DNA from: DATAVB01 sp040414495
Lineage (GTDB): Bacteria > Actinomycetota > Actinomycetes > Mycobacteriales > QHCD01
Assembly (NCBI GenBank): GCA_040414495.1
Contig: JBEDUI010000129.1
Span: 1 to 43,016 of the forward strand
DNA length: 43,016 nt
Direction: 5' to 3'
In this document: positions 23,801 through 31,938 of the stretch, one piece after another
Layout: each line of letters starts with the position of its first letter
Numbering within the stretch: the first letter of the stretch is position 1
Notes under the pieces: model-generated
The model's database searches: none
What the model was told of the DNA's origin: nothing
The model's input: only the letters and a program-made list of their open reading frames with translations
Position numbers and translations under genes: made by a program

Positions 23801-25561
23801 GTGGGTCGTCACGCCGCCCCCAGGGGCAGTGCAACGTCGCGGCAGCTTGTCGCCGCGAAACGCGCACACCAGCAGCGTTCGTATGTCGGAGCGCACTACT
23901 CCTCCGGCGCCACGCGTACCGCCACCGCGCTCGCCCCCAGCGCGGCTCCACCGCAGCAGCTGCGGTCCAGGACGCCACATGGTCCGACCCTGCACGGGTC
24001 TGCGCCGCACCAGCGGCCCAGTGCGGGCGGGCACACGCTCACCTCGCCGAAGGCTCGGGCCGCCACCGCGACCTGGACGCCACCGCCGGCGCACGGTGGA
24101 ACGGCCACACCGCCGAAGCTCGTGCCGCATCCGCGGACCGTCGTTCCGGCACCACGGACCGCGACGCCCGGGCCCCGGATCGCGCCGGCAACCACGCCCG
24201 AGCTGCACAGCCAGACCGCTCCGATCGCCCGTATCGCGGCGCACTACGCCGAGAAGCGCGGCGACAACGCAGACGGTGGCGCGGCCGCGCAGCCCGCGAC
24301 ATCGCCGACCGGTGCTGCCCAGGCCGATTCGGCCGGCCGGCACCGCCACCGCCACGGTGCTCCGACCCCAGCACCAGCCCGGTCCAGCCGCCCGAGCAAG
24401 GTCGCCGGCCGCCGCAGCCGACCCTCGTTGGTACGCGGCGCCAACGGTCGCCCGAGCGTGGTACGCCTCGGTATCTACGGCACCGTGGTCACCGGCCTGA
24501 TCGGCGGCACCGTCGCCTGGGCCTCGCTGGACAAAAAGGTCGAGGTCAGCGTCGACGGTGTGAGCCACTCGGTCGACAGCTACGCGCCCAACGTCAAGGG
24601 CGTTCTGGCCGACGCGCACATCAAGGTCGGCCCGCACGACTCCGTCTCGCCGAAGCTCAATTCTCCGGTCGAGGACGGCGAGCACATCACGGTCAAGCGG
24701 GGCCGCCCGATCGAGCTGAAGGTCGGGCAGACGACCAAGAAGGTCTGGTCGACCGCCTCCACTGTCAACGCGTTCGTCAACGACGCCGGCCTGGCCGACA
24801 GCGGTGCGTACGTCACCAGCAACCGCTGGGCCAAGATCCCGCTCAAGGGCGCGACGATCTCGGCCGAGATGCCGAAGAAAACCACGGTCGTCGTTGATGG
24901 AGCCCGGTTCACCACGAACAGCATGTCCGCGACCGTGGGCGACATGCTGGCCGATGCGAAGGTCAGCGTCGGCTCCTCGGACCGGGTCACGCCGTCGGTG
25001 AACACCCCGCTGCGGGACGGCATGACCGTCACCGTCAACCGGATCCATTACAAGACGATCACCAAGTCGGCGACGCTGCACTTCAGCACCAAGAAGCAGT
25101 CCGACAGCACCCTCTACAAGGGACAAGAAGTCGTCGCCCAGCACGGCCAGGATGGCGTCGAGCACCTGACGTACCAAATCGCCTACGTGGACGGCAAAGC
25201 GGGCCAGCAGAAGTTGGTGAGCCGCGAGGTCGTCACGCCGGCCACCACCAAGCTGATCAAGGTCGGCACCAAGCAGGTCCCGACCCCGACGCTGGGCAAG
25301 TTGCCGGTCGGCAGCAGCAAGCTGAACTGGGACGCGGTCGCGAGCTGCGAGTCGACCAACAACTGGCAGATCAACTCCGGCAACGGCTTCTACGGCGGCT
25401 TGCAGTTCGACATCACCACCTGGCTGTCCAACGGCGGCGGGGCGTACGCGCCGCGGCCGGACCTGGCCACCCGAGAGCAGCAGATCGCCATTGCCACGCG
25501 GGTGTACGACGCGCGCGGCACCGAGCCGTGGCCGGTCTGCGGCAAGAACGTGTACAACTGA
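23801..25561 (+). CDS. rpfB: Resuscitation-promoting factor RpfB-like, with long N-terminal extension
   Basis: A 586-residue protein. Residues 1-218 are a disordered Ala/Pro/Thr/His/Arg-rich region. A single membrane anchor spans about 221-242 (IYGTVVTGLIGGTVAWASL). Three DUF348 (YabE) modules follow (about 246-290, 303-348, 360-405), then a G5 domain (about 415-495). The C-terminal Rpf lysozyme-like domain (507-586) has catalytic Glu517 in WDAVASCES and the YGGLQFDITTWL motif. It cleaves peptidoglycan to wake dormant cells. Start GTG 23801 has AGGAG 4 bases upstream. M. tuberculosis RpfB is about 360 residues, so the long cytoplasmic arm is unusual. The 23577-23800 gap before it shows no gene or recognisable riboswitch. 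Confidence 0.94.
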   Translation: MGRHAAPRGSATSRQLVAAKRAHQQRSYVGAHYSSGATRTATALAPSAAPPQQLRSRTPHGPTLHGSAPHQRPSAGGHTLTSPKARAATATWTPPPAHGGTATPPKLVPHPRTVVPAPRTATPGPRIAPATTPELHSQTAPIARIAAHYAEKRGDNADGGAAAQPATSPTGAAQADSAGRHRHRHGAPTPAPARSSRPSKVAGRRSRPSLVRGANGRPSVVRLGIYGTVVTGLIGGTVAWASLDKKVEVSVDGVSHSVDSYAPNVKGVLADAHIKVGPHDSVSPKLNSPVEDGEHITVKRGRPIELKVGQTTKKVWSTASTVNAFVNDAGLADSGAYVTSNRWAKIPLKGATISAEMPKKTTVVVDGARFTTNSMSATVGDMLADAKVSVGSSDRVTPSVNTPLRDGMTVTVNRIHYKTITKSATLHFSTKKQSDSTLYKGQEVVAQHGQDGVEHLTYQIAYVDGKAGQQKLVSREVVTPATTKLIKVGTKQVPTPTLGKLPVGSSKLNWDAVASCESTNNWQINSGNGFYGGLQFDITTWLSNGGGAYAPRPDLATREQQIAIATRVYDARGTEPWPVCGKNVYN

Positions 25562-25594
25562 TCCACACGTTCACCGGATCCAGAAAGGCACCGC

Positions 25595-26449
25595 ATGGTC
25601 GGTGGGCTGCTCGGGCCCGCTGAGATCCGGAGCTTGGCCGCCGACCTCGGCCTGCGCCCGACCAAGACGCTCGGCCAGAACTTTCTGCACGACGCGAACA
25701 CTGTTCGCCGCATCGTCCGGACCGCCGACCTCGGCCCGGACGAGACCGTATTGGAGGTCGGGCCGGGGCTCGGCTCGCTGACATTGGGCCTGCTGGCGCA
25801 GGTACGGGCCGTCACCGCCATTGAGATCGACCCGGTGCTGGCGACCGCGTTACCGTCCACTGTGGAACGTCAGCGGCCCGATCTGGCCGACCGGCTCACC
25901 GTGCGCCAGGCCGATGCGCTGAGCGTGACCGAGGTCGGTACGCCGACCGCGCTGGTCGCCAACCTCCCGTACAACGTTGCCGTGCCGGTGTTGCTGCACT
26001 TGTTGGCGACCGTGCCCTCGCTGCGGCACGGCCTGGTCATGGTGCAGCGGGAGGTGGCGGACCGGCTCGCGGCGACGCCCGGCTCGAAGGTGTACGGGGT
26101 GCCGTCGGTGAAGGCGGCCTGGTACGCCGCGGTCACCCGGGCCGGACCGGTGCCGCGCCAGGTCTTCTGGCCGGTGCCGAACGTCGACTCCGGGCTGGTC
26201 GCGTTGCGTCGGCGCGAGCCGCCAACCGACGCTGGCCGGACCGAGACGTTCGCCGTCATCGACCAGGCCTTCGCGCAGCGACGTAAGGGCCTGCGGGCGG
26301 CGCTGGCCGGGTGGGCCGGCTCGGCCGATGCGGCCGAGCAGATCCTGCGCCGCGCCGGAGTCGAGCCGACCGCCCGCGGCGAGTCACTGGATGTGACATC
26401 GTTCGCTCGGATCGCCGCCGCGCGCCAGCGCCCGGTGACCGGGGGCTAG
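25595..26449 (+). CDS. rsmA: 16S rRNA (adenine1518/1519-N6) dimethyltransferase
   Basis: A 284-residue KsgA/RsmA protein that dimethylates two adenines in helix 45 of 16S rRNA. Motifs: KTLGQNFLHDANTVRRIV, the SAM-binding EVGPGLGSLTLGLL, ITAIEIDP-like acidic turn (VTAIEIDPVLA), and the catalytic NLPYNVAVPVL. The VQREVADRL segment and the C-terminal helical domain with FAQRRKGLRAAL complete it. Start is ATG 25595 with AAAGG upstream. It follows rpfB by 33 bases and precedes ispE, the classic order. A remnant of a mobile element begins exactly at its TAG stop. Confidence 0.97.
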   Translation: MVGGLLGPAEIRSLAADLGLRPTKTLGQNFLHDANTVRRIVRTADLGPDETVLEVGPGLGSLTLGLLAQVRAVTAIEIDPVLATALPSTVERQRPDLADRLTVRQADALSVTEVGTPTALVANLPYNVAVPVLLHLLATVPSLRHGLVMVQREVADRLAATPGSKVYGVPSVKAAWYAAVTRAGPVPRQVFWPVPNVDSGLVALRRREPPTDAGRTETFAVIDQAFAQRRKGLRAALAGWAGSADAAEQILRRAGVEPTARGESLDVTSFARIAAARQRPVTGG

Positions 26450-26510
26450 GGTGTGTCTGTTAAATCCTGGCCGTCGCGAGCTGCGGGTTGCAGGCAGCGA
26501 ATGTGGCAAC
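26446..26510 (+). mobile_element. Remnant end of the CTAG-targeting miniature element
   Basis: Starting at the CTAG of the ksgA stop, 36 bases (ending GGCCGTCGCGAGC) match the right end of the 29277-29499 element, read in reverse, at 30 positions without gaps. Weaker similarity continues for about 25 bases. The opposite end is not found. The remainder up to 26565 holds the strong AAGGAGG of ispE. Confidence 0.6.
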
Positions 26511-26565
26511 CGTGCATCGTCGGCCCGCCCCCGACGATCGCCTATTAAGGAGGGACCCGCTGTCC

Positions 26566-27495
26566 GTGACGCGACTCGTTGGTGTGCCCGAGCCGGTCAC
26601 CGTACGGGTCCCCGCGAAGCTCAACCTGCACCTGGCCGTCTCGGATCGACGGCCGGATGGCTTCCACGACCTGGTGACCGTATTTCACGCTGTCTCGCTC
26701 TATGACGAGGTGACGGCCACCCCGGCGCGCGACCTGTCGATGGCGATCACCGGCGAGGGCGCCGACGAGTTGCCGGTCGACGAGCGGAACATCGCCTGGC
26801 GGGCCGCGTTGGCTCTGGCCGAGCACACGGGCGTGGATCCGGCGGTGCGGTTGGACATCAGCAAGGGCATCCCGGTTGCCGGAGGGTTGGCCGGCGGCAG
26901 TGCCGATGCGGCCGCGACCCTCGTGGCCTGCGATGCCTTGTGGGGCACGGAGTTGGGTCGTACGGAATTGCTGGAACTGGCGGCCGGCCTGGGCAGCGAT
27001 GTGGCGTTCGCGTTGACCGGTGGTACGGCGTTGGGCACCGGCCGCGGCGAGCAGCTGACCCCGGTGCTGGCCTCCGGTGGGTGGCACTGGGCGCTGGCCA
27101 TCGCCGACGGTGGGCTGCAGACGCCGGCGGTGTACGCCGAGCTGGACAAGCTGCGCGAGAACGGGCTCACCGACCGGATCGGGCCGGCCGACGACCTGAT
27201 CAACGCACTGCGCGCGCACGACCCGGCCCAGTTGGGCCGGCTGCTGGCCAACGACCTTGATGTCCCGGCCCGCCGATTGCGCCCGCCGCTGGCCAAGACG
27301 CTGCAGGCCGGGGCCGACCTGGGTGCGCTGGGTGGCGTGATCTCCGGCTCCGGGCCGACCTGCGCGTTCCTGGCCCGCTCGCACGACCGGGCCGTTCGGT
27401 TGGCGGCGGCACTGTCCGGTGTGGACGTATGCCGCACGGTACGGGTGGTGCACGGCCCGGTGCCCGGCGCCCGCATTGTCGGCGAGGGCGGGTAA
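26566..27495 (+). CDS. ispE: 4-diphosphocytidyl-2-C-methyl-D-erythritol kinase
   Basis: A 309-residue GHMP kinase of the MEP isoprenoid pathway, phosphorylating CDP-methylerythritol. It opens with VPAKLNLHLAVSDRRPDGFHD, the family start with the catalytic Lys and substrate His. The ATP-binding glycine-rich loop is PVAGGLAGGSADAAATL (about 104-120), and the third GHMP motif is GGVISGSGPTCAFLA. Start is GTG 26566, 12 bases after AAGGAGG; that spacing is long, but no better start exists. It follows ksgA and precedes an ABC-F gene with 24 bases between, so an operon is likely. Confidence 0.95.
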   Translation: MTRLVGVPEPVTVRVPAKLNLHLAVSDRRPDGFHDLVTVFHAVSLYDEVTATPARDLSMAITGEGADELPVDERNIAWRAALALAEHTGVDPAVRLDISKGIPVAGGLAGGSADAAATLVACDALWGTELGRTELLELAAGLGSDVAFALTGGTALGTGRGEQLTPVLASGGWHWALAIADGGLQTPAVYAELDKLRENGLTDRIGPADDLINALRAHDPAQLGRLLANDLDVPARRLRPPLAKTLQAGADLGALGGVISGSGPTCAFLARSHDRAVRLAAALSGVDVCRTVRVVHGPVPGARIVGEGG

Positions 27496-27519
27496 CTGTG
27501 GCGCTGGAGAAAGGCTGAG

Positions 27520-29274
27520 ATGCCGCCGGTCAACCTGGTCAACCTGGAGTCGGTGAGCAAGGCGTTCGGCGGTCGGATCGTGCTCGACCAGATCTCGCTG
27601 GGCGTCGCGGCCGGTGAGCGGATCGGCGTGGTCGGTCGCAACGGCGGCGGCAAGACCACATTGCTCAACATCCTGGCCCGTGTCGAGGAGCCGGATTCCG
27701 GTCGGGTGACACACTCCCGCGACCTGCGCCTCGGCGCGCTGCCGCAAACCGCCGCGCTGCCGACGACGGGCGTCGTTCGCGACGTCGTACTGGGGTCGGA
27801 GACCTTTGCCGCCGAGCACGAATGGGCCGGCGACGCGGGGATCCGGGCCGTGCTGTCCGGACTCGGGCTGCCCGGTGTCGGGCTGGACGCGGAGGTCAGC
27901 CGGCTCTCCGGTGGCGAGCGGCGCCGGGTCGCGTTGGCCGCCCGGCTGGTGCGCGAGACCGACCTGCTGATCCTGGACGAGCCGACCAACCACCTCGACG
28001 TCGAGGGCGTGGCGTGGCTGGCCGACCATCTGGCGAGCCGACGTGGTGCGCTGCTCGTGGTCACCCACGACCGGTGGTTCCTGGACGCAGTGGTGAGCCA
28101 GACCTGGGAAGTGGCCGACGGGCAGGTGCACGCGTACGACGGTGGGTATGCCGCGTACGTCCTGGCCCGGGCCGAGCGTGCCCGGCAGGAGGCGGCGACC
28201 GAGGCCCGGCGGGCCAACCTGCTCCGTAAGGAACTGGCCTGGCTGCGCCGTGGTCCGCCGGCCCGGACCAGCAAGCCGCAGTTCCGTATCGATGCCGCGC
28301 AGGCGTTGATCGAGGACGAGCCGCCGGCCCGGGACACCGTTGCGCTGCAGGCCTTCGCGACCCGGCGGTTGGGCAAGTCGGTGTACGACGTCGAAGAGAT
28401 AACGCTCAAGGTCGGATCCAAGCTGCTCTTGGACGACGTGACCTGGCAGGTCGGGCCGGGCGACCGGATCGGCATCGTCGGGGTCAACGGCTCGGGCAAG
28501 TCCACGCTGCTGCGGCTGCTGGTCGGGCAGATCCAGCCCGAGCACGGACGGGTCCGGGTGGGCAAGACCGTCGCGCCGGCGTACCTCTCGCAGGAAGTGA
28601 CCGAGCTGCCGCACCAGCTGCGCGTACTCGAAGCGGTGACCGAGGTCGGCTCGCGGGCCGTACTCGGCGGGATCGAGATGTCGGCCTCGCAGCTGGCCGA
28701 GCGATTCGGCTTTCCCGCGGCCAGGCAGTGGACTCCGGTCGGCGACCTTTCCGGTGGCGAGCGGCGCCGGTTGCAGTTGCTGCGGCTGTTGATGGCCGAG
28801 CCGAACGTGCTGCTGCTGGACGAACCGACCAACGACCTGGACATCGACACGTTGACCGCGTTGGAGGACCTGCTCGACTCGTGGGCGGGCACCGTGATCG
28901 TGGTCAGCCACGACCGGTATCTGGTTGAGCGGGTCTGCGATCAGGTCGTGGCGCTGCTCGGCGACGGCAAGTTGTCGGCGCTGCCGGGCGGGGTCGAGGA
29001 GTACCTGAAGCGTCGCCAGGAACGCCAGGTCGAGGGCGCGCCGGCGGCACGGGTGTCCCGCGGCGATACCCGGGCCGAACGCAAGGAACTGGCCCGCCTG
29101 GAACGCCAGATCGCCACCCTGCAACGCCGCGAGTCGACCCTGCACGACCGGCTCGCCGAGCACGCCACCGACTACGAGAAGGTGGCCGAGCTGAACGCGG
29201 ACCTGCAGCAGTTGGTTGCCCAACGCGAGGAGCATGAGACGCGCTGGCTCGAACTCGCCGAAGAACTGGACTAG
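27520..29274 (+). CDS. ABC-F family ATPase (Uup-like ribosome-associated)
   Basis: A 584-residue protein with two ABC cassettes and no membrane part. Walker A1 is GRNGGGKT (39-46), signature LSGGE at 129-133, Walker B LLILDEPTNHLD. The interdomain linker is Arg-rich (about 230-275). Walker A2 is GVNGSGKS (321-328), followed by LSGGERRRLQ and LLLDEPTNDLD. The last 70 residues (RAERKELARLERQIATLQRR) form the coiled coil seen in Uup. ABC-F proteins bind the ribosomal E site and rescue stalled elongation; some give antibiotic protection. Start is ATG 27520 with GGAGAAAGG upstream. Its TAG stop forms one side of the miniature element insertion. Confidence 0.93.
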   Translation: MPPVNLVNLESVSKAFGGRIVLDQISLGVAAGERIGVVGRNGGGKTTLLNILARVEEPDSGRVTHSRDLRLGALPQTAALPTTGVVRDVVLGSETFAAEHEWAGDAGIRAVLSGLGLPGVGLDAEVSRLSGGERRRVALAARLVRETDLLILDEPTNHLDVEGVAWLADHLASRRGALLVVTHDRWFLDAVVSQTWEVADGQVHAYDGGYAAYVLARAERARQEAATEARRANLLRKELAWLRRGPPARTSKPQFRIDAAQALIEDEPPARDTVALQAFATRRLGKSVYDVEEITLKVGSKLLLDDVTWQVGPGDRIGIVGVNGSGKSTLLRLLVGQIQPEHGRVRVGKTVAPAYLSQEVTELPHQLRVLEAVTEVGSRAVLGGIEMSASQLAERFGFPAARQWTPVGDLSGGERRRLQLLRLLMAEPNVLLLDEPTNDLDIDTLTALEDLLDSWAGTVIVVSHDRYLVERVCDQVVALLGDGKLSALPGGVEEYLKRRQERQVEGAPAARVSRGDTRAERKELARLERQIATLQRRESTLHDRLAEHATDYEKVAELNADLQQLVAQREEHETRWLELAEELD

Positions 29275-29501
29275 GCCGTGTTGCTTAAGTCCTCTGCCTG
29301 CTGCGCGGCGCCGAGACGACTGGCACGCTCCCACCCACCACCCCGACGGCTGGCGTTGTCGTCGCTGTACGAATAGTCGGTAGCTCCGCTACCGTCCCCT
29401 GATTGCACCTGCGGGACACCCGCACCCGGGCTGCCTTGCCGGACCGCCACAGCGCTTACAGCGATCACCGCTCGCGACGGCCAGGACTTAAGCAACACGC
29501 C
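29275..29501. mobile_element. 223-bp miniature element with perfect 17-bp terminal inverted repeats
   Basis: CGTGTTGCTTAAGTCCT (29277-29293) and its exact reverse complement (29483-29499) bound the element. CTA lies outside each end (29271-29273 and 29502-29504) as a possible target duplication. No transposase is encoded. The minus strand is open through almost the whole element (75 codons from GTG 29498), but it has no ribosome site and uses the terminal repeats as codons, so I do not call it a gene. A related end is found at 26446. Confidence 0.7.
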
Positions 29502-30122
29502 CTAACGCACCAGATCCGCTGGTACGAAGGCGATCTCGTACGGTAGCTGCGTCCGCAACAGTTGCTGTCCGCTCACCCGCTCGACCTCGATGTACTGACC
29601 GCGTTCCAGCCGCAGCACGCTCACCGCGGGCTCGTCCGGATCGACGATCCAGTACGACCGGACGCCCGCCCGTTGGTAGACGCTGCGCTTGGCTACCAGG
29701 TCGTAGCCACGGTTGGACCGGGACAGGACCTCGACCACCAGCAGCGGCAGCGGCGTTGGAGCCTCCGCGTCCCGGTTCGGGAGCACCAGCACGTCCGGCT
29801 CGACCACGGTGCGCGGCCCGGCCTGCACATCGAACGGGGCGACGAGGATTTCCCAATCCGGCGGACCCGCGTTGCTCAGTAGGACGGCCAACTGGGTAAC
29901 AGCTCGTTGGTGCACCCGCACCGGCGATGGGCTCACGACGATGACTCCGTCGAGGAGCTCATGCCGCCGACCGTCGTCAGGCATCAACTCCAGATCGGGG
30001 ACGTCGAACCCGCCCGCTTTGCGCAGATAGATCGTGCCCTCGACGATGTCCACGCTCGCCTCGGCCGGATAGTTGACCAAGGTGGCGACGGTGACCTCGT
30101 CGTGGGTTGTCATGGATGTCAT
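29502..30122 (-). CDS. Uma2-family (DUF820) PD-(D/E)XK nuclease-fold protein
   Basis: A 206-residue protein of the Uma2 family. Diagnostic stretches are RRHELLDGVIVVSPSPVRVHQRA (the LxG.ivVSPsP motif), VVEPDVLVLP with the conserved Asp, and LLVVEVLSRSNRGYDLVAKR with Glu and the distal Lys of a PD-(D/E)XK site. SYWIVDPDEPAVSVLRL follows. The role in bacteria is unknown; such genes are very abundant in actinobacteria and cyanobacteria and are often mobile. I chose ATG 30122 with GGAGGGAG upstream; the frame extends to 30200 without support. It is followed at once by the miniature element. Confidence 0.88.
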   Translation of the reverse strand: MTSMTTHDEVTVATLVNYPAEASVDIVEGTIYLRKAGGFDVPDLELMPDDGRRHELLDGVIVVSPSPVRVHQRAVTQLAVLLSNAGPPDWEILVAPFDVQAGPRTVVEPDVLVLPNRDAEAPTPLPLLVVEVLSRSNRGYDLVAKRSVYQRAGVRSYWIVDPDEPAVSVLRLERGQYIEVERVSGQQLLRTQLPYEIAFVPADLVR

Positions 30123-30183
30123 GGTGGCTCCCTCCGCTCGACATTTGTCAAGCGTGCCGGAAATCCAAGAAAGCCCGCGGCGG

Positions 30184-30212
30184 TCATCCACAGCCGCCAA
30201 AAGCTATCCACA
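30184..30212 (+). promoter_or_regulatory. Two DnaA-box-like 9-mers, 20 bp apart
   Basis: TCATCCACA (30184-30192) and CTATCCACA (30204-30212) each differ from TTATCCACA by one base. They have the same orientation and a two-helical-turn spacing, next to an A-rich stretch (30214-30223). Chance occurrence in a short, less GC-rich gap is possible. Confidence 0.35.
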
Positions 30213-30228
30213 GCAACAAAAAATAGTG

Positions 30229-30861
30229 TTAGCGGACCGCGCCGAGCCGGGGCCGTTGCTCCAGATGGGACAGCCCGTTCCACGCCAGATTGACCAAATG
30301 CGCGGCCACTTCGCGCTTCGCGGGTTTGCGGACTTCCAGCCACCACTGGCCGGTGAGGGCGACGCTGCCGACCAGCGCCTGCGAATACAGCGGAGCGAGT
30401 TTCGGATCAAAACCGCGGGATTCGAATTCGCGGGCCAGAATATATTCAACCTGGCTGGCGATGTCATTGATCAGGCTGGAAAACGTACCGGTGCTGCTGG
30501 CGACCGGGGAATCGCGAACCAGAATTCGGAAGCCGTCGGTCTCGTCCTCGATGTACGACAGGAACATCAACGCGGCCTGCTCCAGCAGCTCGCGTGGATG
30601 CCCGGTGGATAGGGATTCGGTGAATCGGTCCAGCAGCCGTTGCATTTCCCGGTCGACCACAACGGCGTAAAGGCCTTCCTTGCCGCCGAAATGCTCGTAC
30701 ACCACCGGTTTGCTGACCCCGGCCCGGGACGCGATCTCCTCGATCGAGGTGGCCTCGAAACCCCGCTCGGCGAACAAGGTCCGGCCGACGTCCAGCAGTT
30801 GCTGGCGCCGCTCCTTGCCGGTCATCCGGACCCGGGATGGGGCTGGCCGTGCCTCGCTCAC
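30229..30861 (-). CDS. TetR-family regulator (Rv3208-like), desaturase operon
   Basis: A 210-residue TetR protein. The DNA-binding part is RRQQLLDVGRTLFAERGFEA, TSIEEIASRAGVSKPVVYEH, FGGKEGLYAVVVDREM. The core has DGFRILVRDSP and the YSQALVGSVALTGQWWLE stretch. This pattern closely resembles the conserved actinobacterial Rv3208 type as I remember it. It lies 12 bases behind the desaturase gene in one operon, so it is a likely regulator of membrane lipid desaturation acting on the 31939-31958 palindrome. Start GTG 30861 is unsupported by a ribosome site; ATG 30825 (MTGKERRQQL) is an alternative. A T6 run follows the stop. Confidence 0.9.
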   Translation of the reverse strand: MSEARPAPSRVRMTGKERRQQLLDVGRTLFAERGFEATSIEEIASRAGVSKPVVYEHFGGKEGLYAVVVDREMQRLLDRFTESLSTGHPRELLEQAALMFLSYIEDETDGFRILVRDSPVASSTGTFSSLINDIASQVEYILAREFESRGFDPKLAPLYSQALVGSVALTGQWWLEVRKPAKREVAAHLVNLAWNGLSHLEQRPRLGAVR

Positions 30862-30873
30862 CGGGACATCGTG

Positions 30874-31887
30874 TCAGGCCGACGGCGCCCTGGTCCGGCC
30901 GGCCTCGGGAGAAACCAACTTCGAGGCGGTGCGCTGCGCCGAGGGCCACCGCACATCGTGCGCCCAGCCGAGCTTTTCGGCCAACCAGATCGCCCGGGCG
31001 GTGATGTCCAACTGGCCCTTCAACGTGCCGTGCCGGGCCGCGGTCGGGTCGGCGTGGTGCGAGTTGTGCCAGGACTCACCGAACGACGGAATCGCCAGCG
31101 GCCAGAAGTTGGCCGACTTGTCGCGTGAGGCGAACGGCCGTTCACCGATCGTGTGGCAGATGGAGTTGACTGACCAGGTGACGTGGTGCAGGAAAAAGAT
31201 CCGGACCAGACCGCCCCAGAAGAATGCGCTGGCGGCACCGGCCCACGACATCGTGACCAGACCGCCGATCAGCGCCGGACCGAGCAGGCTGAAAAGCATC
31301 AGTACCGGGAAAAGCGAATTGATTGTGCGAATATCGCGGTCACGCATGAGATCCGGCGTAAAACGCTCTTTGTTGGTCTTTTCCCGGTCGAACATCCAGC
31401 CGGTGTGCGCGTAATAAAAGCCCTTGATCAACGCGCCGGTGGTGTTGCCGTACCGCCACGGTGAATGCGGGTCGCCCTCCTTGTCGGAGTACGCATGATG
31501 ACGGCGGTGATCGGCGACCCAGGTGATCACCTTGCCCTCGATCGACAGACCCCCGGCCACCGCCAGCGCGATCTTCAGCCCGCGCTTGGCCTTGAACGAG
31601 CCGTGCGTGAAATACCGGTGGTATCCCATCGTCACGCCCATTCCGCCGATGATGAAAAAGGCGAAGAACAGCCCGATATCCAGCCAGGACGCACCCCAGC
31701 CCCAGGCCACCGGAATAGCCGCCAACACCGCGAGAAACGGCGCCACGACAAAGAAATACAGGAAGCCCTGCTCGGTCGAACCTCGTCGGCCCGCCATCAG
31801 CGGTTTAGGTGTGCCAGCTCCACGCTGACTGGGAACGGTCGAGGCGGTGCCTGCATCGACGGTGGCCGTCAGCTGCGAAGGTGGCAT
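30874..31887 (-). CDS. Acyl-CoA (delta-9 type) fatty acid desaturase
   Basis: A 337-residue integral membrane di-iron enzyme with three histidine boxes: HRYFTH (90-95), HRRHH (127-131) and HNSHH (274-278). The GGMGVTMGYH and SVNSICHTIGERPF segments support the acyl-CoA desaturase family. It introduces a double bond into saturated acyl chains and needs an external electron donor, none of which is encoded nearby. Start is ATG 31887 with GGAG 7 bases upstream. The 30-residue N-terminal tail is disordered. It is the first gene of the desaturase-TetR operon, with a perfect palindromic operator about 50 bases upstream of the start codon. Confidence 0.95.
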   Translation of the reverse strand: MPPSQLTATVDAGTASTVPSQRGAGTPKPLMAGRRGSTEQGFLYFFVVAPFLAVLAAIPVAWGWGASWLDIGLFFAFFIIGGMGVTMGYHRYFTHGSFKAKRGLKIALAVAGGLSIEGKVITWVADHRRHHAYSDKEGDPHSPWRYGNTTGALIKGFYYAHTGWMFDREKTNKERFTPDLMRDRDIRTINSLFPVLMLFSLLGPALIGGLVTMSWAGAASAFFWGGLVRIFFLHHVTWSVNSICHTIGERPFASRDKSANFWPLAIPSFGESWHNSHHADPTAARHGTLKGQLDITARAIWLAEKLGWAHDVRWPSAQRTASKLVSPEAGRTRAPSA

Positions 31888-31938
31888 GGGCGTCTCCGAG
31901 CATCGAAGGTCTGCGGGCTTGGCTGGCTACGCAACCGT

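Noticed and set aside
26545..29334. Very long antisense open frames (over 700 codons) opposite ispE and the ABC-F gene, and similar ones opposite pntB, metG, and the LamG gene
   Set aside because: High third-position GC makes antisense frames open. They have low-complexity Arg/Gly/Pro/Ala products, no family motifs, and lie opposite genes with complete motif sets.
29271..29498. A 75-codon gene filling the miniature element
   Set aside because: It has no ribosome site, its ends are the terminal inverted repeats, and its product has no recognisable family. Openness over 75 codons is common at this GC content.
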